Shown here: positions 15,446 to 24,212 of the stretch, in pieces
Numbering within the stretch: position 1 is the stretch's first letter
Layout of the letters: each line of letters starts with the position of its first letter
Assembly: GCF_024198255.1 (NCBI RefSeq)
Contig: NZ_JAJVKW010000009.1
Span: 124,001-188,000 of the forward strand
Direction: 5' to 3'
Length of the DNA: 64,000 nt
Source of the DNA: Myxococcus guangdongensis
Lineage (GTDB): Bacteria; Myxococcota; Myxococcia; Myxococcales; Myxococcaceae
The notes under the pieces: generated by a model
What the model saw: only the letters and a program-made list of their open reading frames with translations
Told to the model about the DNA's origin: nothing
The model's database searches: none
Translations under genes and position numbers: made by a program

Positions 15446-16912
15446 ATGCGCGCGAAGTCTGGCTGGGCGGTGATGTTGCTGGGGGCCCTGGGCTGCGGAG
15501 GGCCGGAGGTGGGGGTGGAGACGCCTCCGAGCGCCGGAGAGGCGTCGCTGTTGGCGCCGTCCTGCCCCACGGGCGGTGCGCAGCAGGTGAAGGAAGTCAT
15601 TCCACCGGGGACGCCCGAGCCGCCGCCGTTCGCGGGGCTGTCACCCGGCGGCTTCGTGGGCGTGCAGGGCACGGCGTACTTCACCGTGAACTATCCTGAC
15701 GGTGCCTCCGTGCTGTGGCGTACGCAAGGCACCGAGAGCAGCACGGTCCAGGTCCGCGCCTTCTCCGCGATGTGGCCCGAGCGTTCGTTGTCTCCGCGGG
15801 CGCCGCTCGGCGACAAGCTGCTGTTCACCATCCACACGCCGGAGGCCGGCTACGAGCCATGGATCTCGGACGGGACGCAGGCGGGCACGCGCCTGCTCAA
15901 GGACGTGACCCCCGGGCCGGGCGGCACGTCGATGTCGCAGGTCTCCGTCTGGGGCAGCAGCGCGTCGTTCTTCCGCACCCGGCAGGTGCTCACGCCGCCC
16001 CGGACCCAGGTGGAGCTGTGGCGCACGGATGGCACGGAGGCCGGCACGCGGATGGAGGTGAACCTGGGCGTGCTGAGCACGCTGGCGGAGCAGTACGTGC
16101 GGACCACGAGCGCGCACTTCTTCTTCATGTCCAACCCGACGGACGGCACGTCGCTGTGGCGCACGGATGGCACCGCGGGCGGGACGGTCTTCGTCAAGAA
16201 GCTGGATGCGGGACAGGTCCCCGTGAGGGACGTGGGCACCACGCAGGATGGCGCCGTGGGGTTGTTCACCCTGCTGGATGGCGGCAACACGGAGGTGTGG
16301 AAGACGGACGGGACGGCCGCGGGCACGGTGCGGCTGGAGACCTTCGGCAAGCGCATGCAGATGCTCGGCTCGCTGGGCGCCTCGGTGTACCTGGTGGATG
16401 CCACCTACGGGCCGCCGATCATGACGCTCTCCAGCGTGTCGCTGGCGGGCGGAGGCAAGACGAACATCACCCAGCTCGAGAACCCCTGGCCGAATGATCC
16501 GGACGCGGGGACCTTCGTCCAGAACTTCGTGCGCTCGGGTGACAAGCTGTACTTCTCCGTGGCCATCGGGACGTCGAGCCCCGCTCCGCGCACGGTGTGG
16601 CTGTGGGTGACGCAGGGGACGGCCGCGACGACGCGCCGGGTCTCCACGGAGCTGAGCACCTCCGACGAGTACTGGTCTCCGCTCATCGCCACGGACAACG
16701 GCGGGGTGGCGTTCACCGCGGACAGCTCGAGGCCCTGGGTGTCCTATGGCACTGACGCCACGACCTCCCAGATCACCACGAGCCCCACCGGGGCCGGGCT
16801 CGGCGTCGCCTTCGCCCGGGTGGGCAACCGCATCTACTTCGGCGCGCGGGGGGAGGGCTCGCTCTACCACCAGCTCTGGAGCATGCCCTCCAACGTGAGC
16901 TGCACGCCGTAG
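15446..16912 (+). CDS. ELWxxDGT-repeat lipoprotein
   Basis: A 488-residue surface lipoprotein. ATG 15446 follows GGGAGAGGAGG and leads to a signal peptide with lipobox ALGC. The body is built of repeats of the ELWxxDGTxxGT type: EPWISDGTQAGT, ELWRTDGTEAGT, SLWRTDGTAGGT, EVWKTDGTAAGT, and a weaker LWVTQGTAATT. These occur about every 50-60 residues and are expected to form a beta-propeller-like structure. Such proteins are common in myxobacteria with no assigned biochemical role. It lies on the opposite strand inside the AAA/FtsH island, between the MoxR and vWA-like genes, with its own promoter region (15243-15445) and a terminator shared with the MoxR gene. Confidence 0.8.
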   Translation: MRAKSGWAVMLLGALGCGGPEVGVETPPSAGEASLLAPSCPTGGAQQVKEVIPPGTPEPPPFAGLSPGGFVGVQGTAYFTVNYPDGASVLWRTQGTESSTVQVRAFSAMWPERSLSPRAPLGDKLLFTIHTPEAGYEPWISDGTQAGTRLLKDVTPGPGGTSMSQVSVWGSSASFFRTRQVLTPPRTQVELWRTDGTEAGTRMEVNLGVLSTLAEQYVRTTSAHFFFMSNPTDGTSLWRTDGTAGGTVFVKKLDAGQVPVRDVGTTQDGAVGLFTLLDGGNTEVWKTDGTAAGTVRLETFGKRMQMLGSLGASVYLVDATYGPPIMTLSSVSLAGGGKTNITQLENPWPNDPDAGTFVQNFVRSGDKLYFSVAIGTSSPAPRTVWLWVTQGTAATTRRVSTELSTSDEYWSPLIATDNGGVAFTADSSRPWVSYGTDATTSQITTSPTGAGLGVAFARVGNRIYFGARGEGSLYHQLWSMPSNVSCTP

Positions 16913-16924
16913 CCGAAGGGACGG

Positions 16925-16954
16925 GAGCGGAGGGCAGCACGCCGCCTTCCGCTC
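16925..16954. terminator. Shared terminator between lipoprotein and MoxR gene
   Basis: Stem GAGCGGA / TCCGCTC with a smaller GGC / GCC pair inside, placed in the 51-base gap between converging stop codons. Confidence 0.55.
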
Positions 16955-16963
16955 CTCCCGGGC

Positions 16964-18010
16964 TCAGGTCAGGCCGAGCAGCCGGGGCACCTTCTCCTCG
17001 AGCAGGTCGATCTCCTCCCGCGTCTCTCCCAGGTAGGAGAGGAGCTGGAGGTCCTGCCGCTCCACGGCGCCGCCGTGGAAGATCCACGCGCGCGTGCGCA
17101 AGAGCCGGTAGAGCTTCACCAGCTTGCGGTCGCTGATGAACACGCCGTCCTCGCGCGTCAGCGTCTGCACCACGCGGCGGAACTCCCGCAGGAGCTCGTC
17201 GCGGAAGAACAGGTCGCGATCTCGCAGCTCGCGGCCATCCGGCCCGGCCTCCTTGCGGCCCATCATCAGCGTCAGGTAGCGGTGCGCCTTGAGCACGTCC
17301 TCCAGCGTGGCGTGCCCCTCCGCCCAGGGCTTCTGGTTCAGCTCCCGGTGCGTCTGCGACTCCAGGCCCGAGTCGAGCAGCTCCAGGAAGTAGCGCTCCT
17401 GCACCGGCCGGCACGCGGCCTTGAGGCAGAAGCGGTCCTTGAGCGCGCCCAGCTCCGCGTGCTCGGGCAGCTCGTTGGTGGCGGCGAAGAGCACCTTGAG
17501 GCGCACGGGTTGGGGCGCGCCGTCCTGGTAGAACTTGCGCTCGTTGATGACCGTCAGCAGCGCGTTGAGGATGGCGGAGCTCGCCTTGAAGACCTCGTCC
17601 AGGAAGACGAGCCGGGCGGTGGGCAGCTTGCCGCCCTCGCGGCGGATGTAGCGCCCCTGGCGCAGCAGGTTGATGTCGATGGGGCCCAGCACCTCGGACG
17701 GCTCGGTGAAGCGCGTCAGCAGGTACTCGAAGTAGTCCTCGGAGGGGATGCGCAGCGCCTCGCGGAACTTGAGCACCAGGTCGGACTTGGCCGTGCCCGG
17801 AGGGCCCACGAGCAGCAGCGGCTCCTGGGCCACCGCCGCCACCGTCATCAAGTCCACCAGGGTCTGCTTGCCCACGAAGTGCCGGCCCAGCGCCTGACGG
17901 AAGCGGTTGAGTCGGTCTCTCAGGCCCTGGGCCTCGCGCGACAGCGCATCGAACGTCAGCGAGGTGATGGGGTCGGCGGCGGGCTCCTCACGCCGGGGAA
18001 CACTGCTCAT
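16964..18010 (-). CDS. MoxR-family AAA ATPase of the FtsH/vWA/MoxR system
   Basis: A 348-residue AAA+ ATPase of the MoxR/RavA branch. Walker A is GPPGTAKS (about residue 69), Walker B LVFLDEVFK, followed by sensor ATNELPEH and the late helices typical of RavA (FISDRKLVKLYRLLR). MoxR ATPases work with vWA proteins as chaperone-like machines that mature or remodel targets. The start (ATG 18010) overlaps the stop of the 1088-residue gene by 4 bases. It is the last gene of a long coupled minus-strand run that also contains an FtsH-like protease. I infer that it is one of the two motor ATPases of a ternary system; the target is unknown. Confidence 0.88.
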   Translation of the reverse strand: MSSVPRREEPAADPITSLTFDALSREAQGLRDRLNRFRQALGRHFVGKQTLVDLMTVAAVAQEPLLLVGPPGTAKSDLVLKFREALRIPSEDYFEYLLTRFTEPSEVLGPIDINLLRQGRYIRREGGKLPTARLVFLDEVFKASSAILNALLTVINERKFYQDGAPQPVRLKVLFAATNELPEHAELGALKDRFCLKAACRPVQERYFLELLDSGLESQTHRELNQKPWAEGHATLEDVLKAHRYLTLMMGRKEAGPDGRELRDRDLFFRDELLREFRRVVQTLTREDGVFISDRKLVKLYRLLRTRAWIFHGGAVERQDLQLLSYLGETREEIDLLEEKVPRLLGLT

Positions 18011-21000
18011 AGACGCTCCTCCAACTCCTGATGGATGCGTCGTCGCACCAGGAACTCATCCTCATCCAACCAACCACGCGCGCGCTCACCCGAGCCTCGC
18101 GCCACTTCCACGTGTCCCAGCACCAGCATGTCCGCCAGCTCCACCACCGAGAGGCAGAAGTGGCTGTTGGTGTTGTAGCTGTCCGTCACCGAGGGCAGCA
18201 CCTCGGACAGGCGCGCCAGGCCCGACAGCGCCAGGTCCGCGGGCGCATGGGACAGCGCCCCCGCGAGGCTGCGCATCAACGCCAGTCGCTCCGGCAGCGT
18301 GCCCTTCAACGCGTCGAGGGCCTCGAACGCCGCGTCGAACACGGGCAGCGCCTCCTGCACGCGGCCGACGAAGGCCATGCCGGACGCGACGCCGAGTCGC
18401 GCGGCCACGGGCGTCTTGGGCCGCGTCAGCAGGCCGCGCGTCGCCTCCACCAGGTCGCCCGCCTCGCGCGTCAGGCCCACCCGGCGCAGGCCGCGCAGGC
18501 TCGCCTCCAGGATGCCCGCGCTCCACGCGTGGGAGTCGGGCGGCAGGCCCGCCAGCACGGTGCGAAGTCGTCCCGCGAAGGTGGTGGCGCGGTCCACCCG
18601 GCCGAAGAGCGCCGCCAGCGCGAGCGCGTCCCCGAGCAGCCGCGCCTGCACCTCGCCCGGCAGCGAGTCCACCGCGGCCACGAGCGAGTCCATCAACGGC
18701 AGCGCGCGCGCGAGCGAGAGTCGGGGCAGGGTCTCCAGCAGACCGCCGATGAGCCGCTGGCGCTCGGCCGCGTTCAGCTTCGCCCCCGTGGCGCGCTGGA
18801 CGAGCTGCCGCACCTCGTGATCGACGACCTCCGGGTCGCGGATGTCTCGCAGCGCGGCGAACTCCTCGCCACGCAGGTCGCGCGTCCCCCGTCCGAAGGC
18901 GCGCGCCGGGTCCAGCCGCTCGCTGGGCTCCAGCAGTCCGGAGCTCTGGCGCAGCCGGTCCACCTTGTACCGCTGGAAGGTGACCAGGGCGTTGAGCTCC
19001 GCGGCGATGTCCGCGGGGAGTGGCGTCTCCAGGGGCTCGCCCTCCATGGCCTGCGTCACGCGTGCGCCGTAGGCCCGGACGAGGAAGCCGTGGATGGGGT
19101 CCGACTTGGAGAGCGCCGCCGTGGCGGCCTCCACCAGCGTGCGCGAGTGCTCCGGCTGGCCCACCCGCGCGAGCCCGCAGGCGAAGACGAGGCGGACATA
19201 GGCCTGGGTGAGCGCGGTCGGCGCTTCCACCGAGGAGCGTCGGCGCGTGGTGCGCTCGAAGCGGTCCAACAGCGTCGTCAGGTGCGTCGCCAGCCGGGGC
19301 AGCAGCGCCGCGTCCGTGCCTCCGCGCAGGAAGAGGGGCACGTCGCGCGACAGGGAGAGTCCGCGCAGGAGCATCTCCTGCACGCGGTCTCCCGCCTTCG
19401 CGAGGCTCAGCGGGTCTCCTCCCGCGAGCTTGTCCAGCGCCGCGCGGGACAGCCACAGCGTGCGCACGTCGAGCGCGGTGTCGTGCTTGTCGAGCCAGCG
19501 CTGCAGCGTCGGGACATCGCTGAACGTCGGTCCTCCCGACACCCGCGCCGCGTGGACGACCGCGCTCGCGAGGCTCCGGACGTCCTCCTCCGAGGGCGTG
19601 TCCCGGGACAGCAACTCCTCGGGGGGCTGGCCGTTGCGACTCCCGGAGAGGGCCCAGCGTTCGGCCAGCTCCGTGGCCTCATCGCCCGAGGCGTTCCACA
19701 ACGCACGGGTCCAGCACAGGGTCGCCTCGCGAGCGCGTCCGAGCTGCACCTGCAGCTCCGCCATGCGCACCCAGAGCGCCTGTCGTTCGGGGGCATCCGC
19801 GGGAACGTCCAGCGCGAGGAAGTCCTTCTCCACGCGGGCCAGTGCCTCGGCCGCCGCGTCCTGTCGCTCGGGCGCGAGGGGGACCAGGGGAGCGCTGCCG
19901 GCCTTCGCGGCCGCCTTCGTCGAGGCCTTCCGCGTGGGCGCCGCCACGGGCTCGGGCTCGGTGGTGCCACGGGCGCGACGCTCGGGCTTCGAGGACTGCG
20001 CGTCGGTGGGCTTCTTCTCGGCGGACGGGGTGCGCGTGGCGCCAGGAATCCACTCGCCGTCGGCGAGCTCGATGGCGTCGAAGTCGAACGTCGCGCCCTT
20101 CATCCAGGGCTCCAGCGCGACGGCGCCCGCGTCCACCACGTAGTCCACCCAGGACTCGAGCGGCTGGAAGGCCTTCTCGGAGATGCGCTCGGCGCGGAAG
20201 CCTCCATCCCCCGTGGGGTGCAGCCACGTCACCGTCTCCGGCGTGGGGACGAGCAGCGCGCGCAGCCGCTCCTTGCGCACGGGCGGCTCCAGCAAGCCGT
20301 CGCATGGCAGGTACAGCTCCGCCACCTGGGGCAGCGGCGCGTAGGCCATGGCCGACAGGCCCAGCTCCGGAGGCCGCTCACGACCGGCGCGCGCGCGCAG
20401 GATGATGCAGGGGGCGTCCGGTGGCCCCGTCACGGCGAAGCGCAGCTGCGCGAGCACGGGCTCGGGCAGCGTGTGGACGAGCGACTCCACCTGGGCCACG
20501 GCGTTCTCACGCAGCACCCAGAGGCTCGCGGCCTCGGTGCGCGCGGCGCGGGTGAGGCGCAGCGGGACGGACAGCCGCCCGGGGGCGGGGAGGGGCTCCC
20601 ACGCGCTCGCGGGCTCCGGGAGCCGCAGGTCGGTGAGCTGGTACAGGTCCAGCCAGGGGCCATCCGCGGCGGTCAACCACTCGCCTTCGCCCGGGATGAG
20701 CAGCACGTTGCCCGCAGCGGGATGGAGCGTTCGCGCCAGCGGATGCACATGTCCCAGCTCCACCCAGACGGATGTCTGACCCGGGACGGCGGGGACGAAG
20801 GCGCGCAGCCCGCCCGCGCGGTCGATGGCGCCCGTGAGCGTGAAGTACGGAGGCGCCACCGCGCGCAGCAGCGCACGCGAGCCCGCCTCGCCCTTCGCGA
20901 AGCAGAGCTCCTGTCGGTCGCACCCCAGGCGCAGCAGCTCCCCCGCGAGCGCGAGCAGCGCGTCCGCGTCGGTGGGCAGGAACATCACCGTGGCGGGGAG

Positions 21001-21273
21001 CACGCCGTCCAGCGGGACGCGGCGGGTGGGCAGCAGCTCCGCCCAGCACCGCACGGAGGCCTCCCCGCGAGGCGCCTTCGTGTCGACGCGGACACCGAAC
21101 GTGGCCAGCTCCGCGAGCGCCGCCTTCGTCAGCGGCGCGTGGGGCGTGACGTAGAGCGGGCCCTCGGCGCTGGCGCGGTGATGGGCTGGCGCGGCCTGGA
21201 CTTCGGGGGGGACGAGTCGGGAGGTCAGCGCGAGGTGCAGCGCTTCCCGGGTGGGAAAGACGAGCGTGGACAT
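18007..21273 (-). CDS. Large scaffold-like protein of the FtsH/MoxR island
   Basis: A 1088-residue protein with no motif I can name for certain. The first 420 residues are mixed alpha/beta, with strand-rich stretches (RVPLDGVLPATVMFLPTD, VWVELGHVHPLAR). Then comes a low-complexity basic/Ala linker (about 425-475: KPTDAQSSKPERR, AAAKAGS). The last 600 residues are almost entirely helical with repeated Leu/Ala helix pairs (for example WVRMAELQVQLGRAREA), suggesting a TPR-like solenoid. Its ATG overlaps the stop of the upstream small gene, and its stop overlaps the MoxR start. I infer a recognition or scaffold subunit between the two ATPases, possibly carrying one of the fvmX/bpX-type domains described for ternary conflict systems; the exact domain needs a profile search. 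Confidence 0.7.
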   Translation of the reverse strand: MSTLVFPTREALHLALTSRLVPPEVQAAPAHHRASAEGPLYVTPHAPLTKAALAELATFGVRVDTKAPRGEASVRCWAELLPTRRVPLDGVLPATVMFLPTDADALLALAGELLRLGCDRQELCFAKGEAGSRALLRAVAPPYFTLTGAIDRAGGLRAFVPAVPGQTSVWVELGHVHPLARTLHPAAGNVLLIPGEGEWLTAADGPWLDLYQLTDLRLPEPASAWEPLPAPGRLSVPLRLTRAARTEAASLWVLRENAVAQVESLVHTLPEPVLAQLRFAVTGPPDAPCIILRARAGRERPPELGLSAMAYAPLPQVAELYLPCDGLLEPPVRKERLRALLVPTPETVTWLHPTGDGGFRAERISEKAFQPLESWVDYVVDAGAVALEPWMKGATFDFDAIELADGEWIPGATRTPSAEKKPTDAQSSKPERRARGTTEPEPVAAPTRKASTKAAAKAGSAPLVPLAPERQDAAAEALARVEKDFLALDVPADAPERQALWVRMAELQVQLGRAREATLCWTRALWNASGDEATELAERWALSGSRNGQPPEELLSRDTPSEEDVRSLASAVVHAARVSGGPTFSDVPTLQRWLDKHDTALDVRTLWLSRAALDKLAGGDPLSLAKAGDRVQEMLLRGLSLSRDVPLFLRGGTDAALLPRLATHLTTLLDRFERTTRRRSSVEAPTALTQAYVRLVFACGLARVGQPEHSRTLVEAATAALSKSDPIHGFLVRAYGARVTQAMEGEPLETPLPADIAAELNALVTFQRYKVDRLRQSSGLLEPSERLDPARAFGRGTRDLRGEEFAALRDIRDPEVVDHEVRQLVQRATGAKLNAAERQRLIGGLLETLPRLSLARALPLMDSLVAAVDSLPGEVQARLLGDALALAALFGRVDRATTFAGRLRTVLAGLPPDSHAWSAGILEASLRGLRRVGLTREAGDLVEATRGLLTRPKTPVAARLGVASGMAFVGRVQEALPVFDAAFEALDALKGTLPERLALMRSLAGALSHAPADLALSGLARLSEVLPSVTDSYNTNSHFCLSVVELADMLVLGHVEVARGSGERARGWLDEDEFLVRRRIHQELEERL

Positions 21274-21539
21274 CAGGCCTTCTGGCTCACCTTCTCGGCG
21301 TTGCCGTCGGACGTGGACTCGGGAGTGGACGTCTGCCCGGACGGCGTGTCGCGCTGGACGATGACCTGTCCCAGCTCCGACGCCTTCAGGGCGCCCCCCG
21401 CGACGAGCTGGTCCACCAGGCGGCGGTGCTCCTCCTCGTGCTCCATGGGGAGCGCGTCGGAGTCGCTCTCGTACTGGATGACGACGTCCTTGCGGCCCGT
21501 CTGCGGATTCACCAGCAGGCGGAGGATGAGACTAGCCAT
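21273..21539 (-). CDS. Small acidic protein of the FtsH/MoxR island
   Basis: An 88-residue protein. The first 60 residues have a compact pattern, MASLILRLLVNPQTGRKDVV, then SDALPMEHEEEHRRLV, followed by a disordered Ser/Thr-rich tail. Strand-turn-strand plus helix could make a small beta-grasp or similar fold, but I cannot name it. Its start overlaps the FtsH stop, and its stop overlaps the start of the 1088-residue gene, so it is firmly in the operon. Similar short proteins accompany FtsH ternary systems, from memory. A likely adaptor or tag-like partner is inference only. Confidence 0.7.
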   Translation of the reverse strand: MASLILRLLVNPQTGRKDVVIQYESDSDALPMEHEEEHRRLVDQLVAGGALKASELGQVIVQRDTPSGQTSTPESTSDGNAEKVSQKA

Positions 21540-23649
21540 GGGCGGGCTCCTTCTGCGGCGCCGCCTCGGGCGCCAGGTGGACGAATGCCTCGCGATCCAA
21601 CACCTTGCGCTCCAGGAGCAGGTCCCGCAGCGCGACGAGGCGGGGCTTCTCGCGGCGCAGGATGTCGCGCGCCCGGGCCCGCTGCACCTCGAGCACCTCC
21701 AGGATGGCCGCCTCCAGCGTGCCGCGCGTCGCGTCGGAGAGCGCGTGTCGGTCCGCGTCCCTCCCCGGCGCGGCGAAGCGGCGCACGGGATGGCCGTCGC
21801 CGCCCATGCCCAGCTCCTCCACCAGCTCGCGGGCGATCTCCGTGGCGCGCTCCAGGTCGTGCGCGCTGCCGATGGACAGGTCCTCGAGCAGCAGCGCCTC
21901 CGCCTCGCGTCCGCCGAAGAGCATGCAGATGCTGTCGAGCAGCTGCCCTCGGGTGACGACGTGGCGATGCGCGGGGTCCGCGTACTGCACGAAGCCGAGC
22001 GTGCCCGCCAGGTCACCCCGGATGCTGATGCGGTCGATGGCGGGAGCGCTGGGGCAGAACAGCGCGCACACCGCGTGGCCGGCCTCGTGGGTGGCGACGA
22101 CGCGCTCCTCGGTGGGCGTGAGCGCGGGGCGGTCCAGGTAGTCGGTGAGGGCGCGCTCGATGTCCACGGGCTCGGTGGGCGTCCGGGCGTCTTCCCGCAG
22201 CCGGCGTCGCGCCAGGGCCCGGCACAGCGCCTGGATGTGGTCGCCAGAGAAGCGCGTACCCGTGCCCTCGACGCGGTCCCCGGTGCGCTTCACCGCGTAG
22301 TCCAGCGCGCGCTCCGTCATGCCCAGGGCCATCTTCTCGTTGTAGATGGACAGGATGGCCCGGCGGTCCGTGTTGTTGGGGTAGGGGATGCACAGCTGGA
22401 ACTCGAAGCGCCCCGGCCGCAGCAGCGCGGGGTCCAACGACTCCACGAAGTTGGTGGTGCCCACCACGAAGACCAGCTCCTCCTTGCGGAAGCCGTCCAT
22501 CTCCGTGAGCAGCTGGTTCACCATCGAGTGCTCCACGCCGGAGCCCGTATAGGTCCCACGCGCGGCGGCGAACGAGTCCAGCTCGTCGAAGATGATGATG
22601 CTCGGCGCCGCCTGTCGCGCCCGGACGAAGATCTGCCGGAGGTTCTCCTCGCTCTCGCCCACCCAGCGGCTCTTGAGCTCCGGGCCGCTCACCACGAGCA
22701 CCGCCGCGCCCAGCGAGGATGCCATGGCCTTGGCGAAGAGCGTCTTGCCCGTGCCGGGAGGGCCCCAGAAGATCATCCCGCGCGGGAGCAGCCCCTCCAC
22801 GCGCTTGACCGCCTCCGGGTCCGACAGCGTGTCCTTGTGCGCGAGCACGTCGAGGATCTCGCGCTGCAGGCGCTCCTTCACCTGCGCGTAGCCGCCGATG
22901 TCCGAGCGCAGGTCCAGGTCCGGCACGTTCAGCGAGCCGCTCAGCGTGGCCGAGCGGAGCTGTGCGTACGCGGGCCGCGCGTCGCTGGGATAGTCCTCGC
23001 CGGTGATGGCGCCGAGCAGCCGCCGCAGCCGGACGGCGTTCACTCCGGACACGTGCTTGTAGAGCGCGTACGGCTGGAGGCCCCGGCCGAACTTGCGGCA
23101 CTCGCGCTGCGTGACGAGGTGGCGCAGCCGCTCGCGGCTCACGCCGAGGATGCTCTCCTTGTGGGGGAACAGGTTCTCGATGACCCGAGGCAGCGGGAAG
23201 GACGGGTCCTTGAAGCCGACCCAGACCATCTCCGGGTTCTCGTAGAGCAGCGGGATGACCTCGCGCGCCTCCGAGGTGAGGCCCCCGCTGCTGGTGGTGA
23301 GCAGGTCGAGGTGCGGCAGCACGACGATGCGCTCTCGCACCGCGCCGCGCACCGCGTCCCGCAGCTGGCCGATGAGCGTGGCCATCATGCTGGGCGCGGG
23401 CATGCCCGGAGGTGGCTCCGCGGCGGCGCGTCCGTCCAGGTAGAGGAACTGCTTGCCGTCCTTCTTCAGCCTGTCTCGCAGGCACTTGTAGAAGTAGGGC
23501 GTCAGCTCCTTGTCCGTCTCCACCATGACGGGCAGGCCGCGCAGCAGGGCCTCGCGCGTGCGCTCCAGCTCCGCGGGGTACGCGGCCTCCACCGCCTGGA
23601 AGGGCGTCAGCTCCGTGGGGAGCGACTCCTCGGGGATGCGCTGGCTCAT
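21532..23649 (-). CDS. Soluble FtsH-like AAA metalloprotease
   Basis: A 705-residue ATP-dependent protease. The C-terminal two thirds match FtsH: GPPGTGKT (296-303), Walker B IIIFDELD (351-358), arginine-finger region LLRPGRFEF, then an M41 peptidase domain with zinc motif HEAGH (521-525) and the third ligand in SIGSAHDLE (Asp598). All catalytic residues are intact. Unlike housekeeping FtsH it has no N-terminal membrane segments. The first 240 residues instead look like a degenerate ATPase-like domain (RIVVLPHLDLL resembles a Walker B strand, without a P-loop). I infer that it unfolds and degrades soluble targets chosen by its operon partners. It overlaps the 188-residue gene (ATGA) and the small gene downstream. 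Confidence 0.9.
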   Translation of the reverse strand: MSQRIPEESLPTELTPFQAVEAAYPAELERTREALLRGLPVMVETDKELTPYFYKCLRDRLKKDGKQFLYLDGRAAAEPPPGMPAPSMMATLIGQLRDAVRGAVRERIVVLPHLDLLTTSSGGLTSEAREVIPLLYENPEMVWVGFKDPSFPLPRVIENLFPHKESILGVSRERLRHLVTQRECRKFGRGLQPYALYKHVSGVNAVRLRRLLGAITGEDYPSDARPAYAQLRSATLSGSLNVPDLDLRSDIGGYAQVKERLQREILDVLAHKDTLSDPEAVKRVEGLLPRGMIFWGPPGTGKTLFAKAMASSLGAAVLVVSGPELKSRWVGESEENLRQIFVRARQAAPSIIIFDELDSFAAARGTYTGSGVEHSMVNQLLTEMDGFRKEELVFVVGTTNFVESLDPALLRPGRFEFQLCIPYPNNTDRRAILSIYNEKMALGMTERALDYAVKRTGDRVEGTGTRFSGDHIQALCRALARRRLREDARTPTEPVDIERALTDYLDRPALTPTEERVVATHEAGHAVCALFCPSAPAIDRISIRGDLAGTLGFVQYADPAHRHVVTRGQLLDSICMLFGGREAEALLLEDLSIGSAHDLERATEIARELVEELGMGGDGHPVRRFAAPGRDADRHALSDATRGTLEAAILEVLEVQRARARDILRREKPRLVALRDLLLERKVLDREAFVHLAPEAAPQKEPAHG

Positions 23650-24212
23650 ACGCGGACCTTGATGGTGAGCGAGCCCGTCGCCGCGTCCTCGTGGACCTCC
23701 TCCACGGTGCCGAGCTGGGACGCGCGCACCTTGAGCGCCTCGGCCGTCACCTTGTTGGAGATGGCGTCCAGCTCCGCCTTGAGGTCGCGCAGGCGGCCCT
23801 CCAGCTGGCGGGTGACCTCCTCGCGCAGCGCCTCCGTGGCGTCCTGGGCGCGGTCCTCCAGTTTCGCGCGCGCCTTCTCCCGGGCGAGCTTCGTCGTGGC
23901 CTCGGTGGCGGCGGGGCTGTTGGTCTGGACCTCGCCCACGGCCGTCAGCTCCACCTCCTGCTGGGCCGCGAGCGTGACGCTGACCTCGCCGGTGGTGACG
24001 TCCACGGCCACGCGCACGCCGTCCGCCTCCGTGCGCACCGCCACGTCCCCCTCCTGGACGAAGCCTCGCGTGGCGAGGTCCGCGGCGAGCAGGCCCGCGG
24101 TCTCCTCGCGCGACAGCAGCGGCAACAGCTCCAGCTTGGAGCACACGCCGTCGTCGGCGTGGACGATGCGGTTGAGGGACTCGGAGACGGAGATGCGATA
24201 GGCGCGGCTCAT
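23646..24212 (-). CDS. Conserved-context protein with coiled coil, FtsH island
   Basis: A 188-residue protein of unknown family. Residues 1-95 alternate strands (VRTEADGVRVAVDV, TGEVSVTLAAQQEVELTAV) after a short helix. Residues 100-160 form a long charged helix, probably a coiled coil (KLAREKARAKLEDRAQDATE). It ends with a short strand pair (ATGSLTIKVRV). Start and stop both overlap neighbours by 4 bases. Constant coupling to the FtsH gene suggests a stoichiometric partner. I have no biochemical role to offer. Confidence 0.65.
   Translation of the reverse strand: MSRAYRISVSESLNRIVHADDGVCSKLELLPLLSREETAGLLAADLATRGFVQEGDVAVRTEADGVRVAVDVTTGEVSVTLAAQQEVELTAVGEVQTNSPAATEATTKLAREKARAKLEDRAQDATEALREEVTRQLEGRLRDLKAELDAISNKVTAEALKVRASQLGTVEEVHEDAATGSLTIKVRV

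Noticed and set aside
18031..24201. 2056-codon plus-strand open frame across the ternary-system genes
   Set aside because: Shadow of the minus-strand genes. Composition is abnormal (Arg, Gln, His, Gly) and there is no ribosome site or recognisable domain, while each minus-strand gene has motifs.
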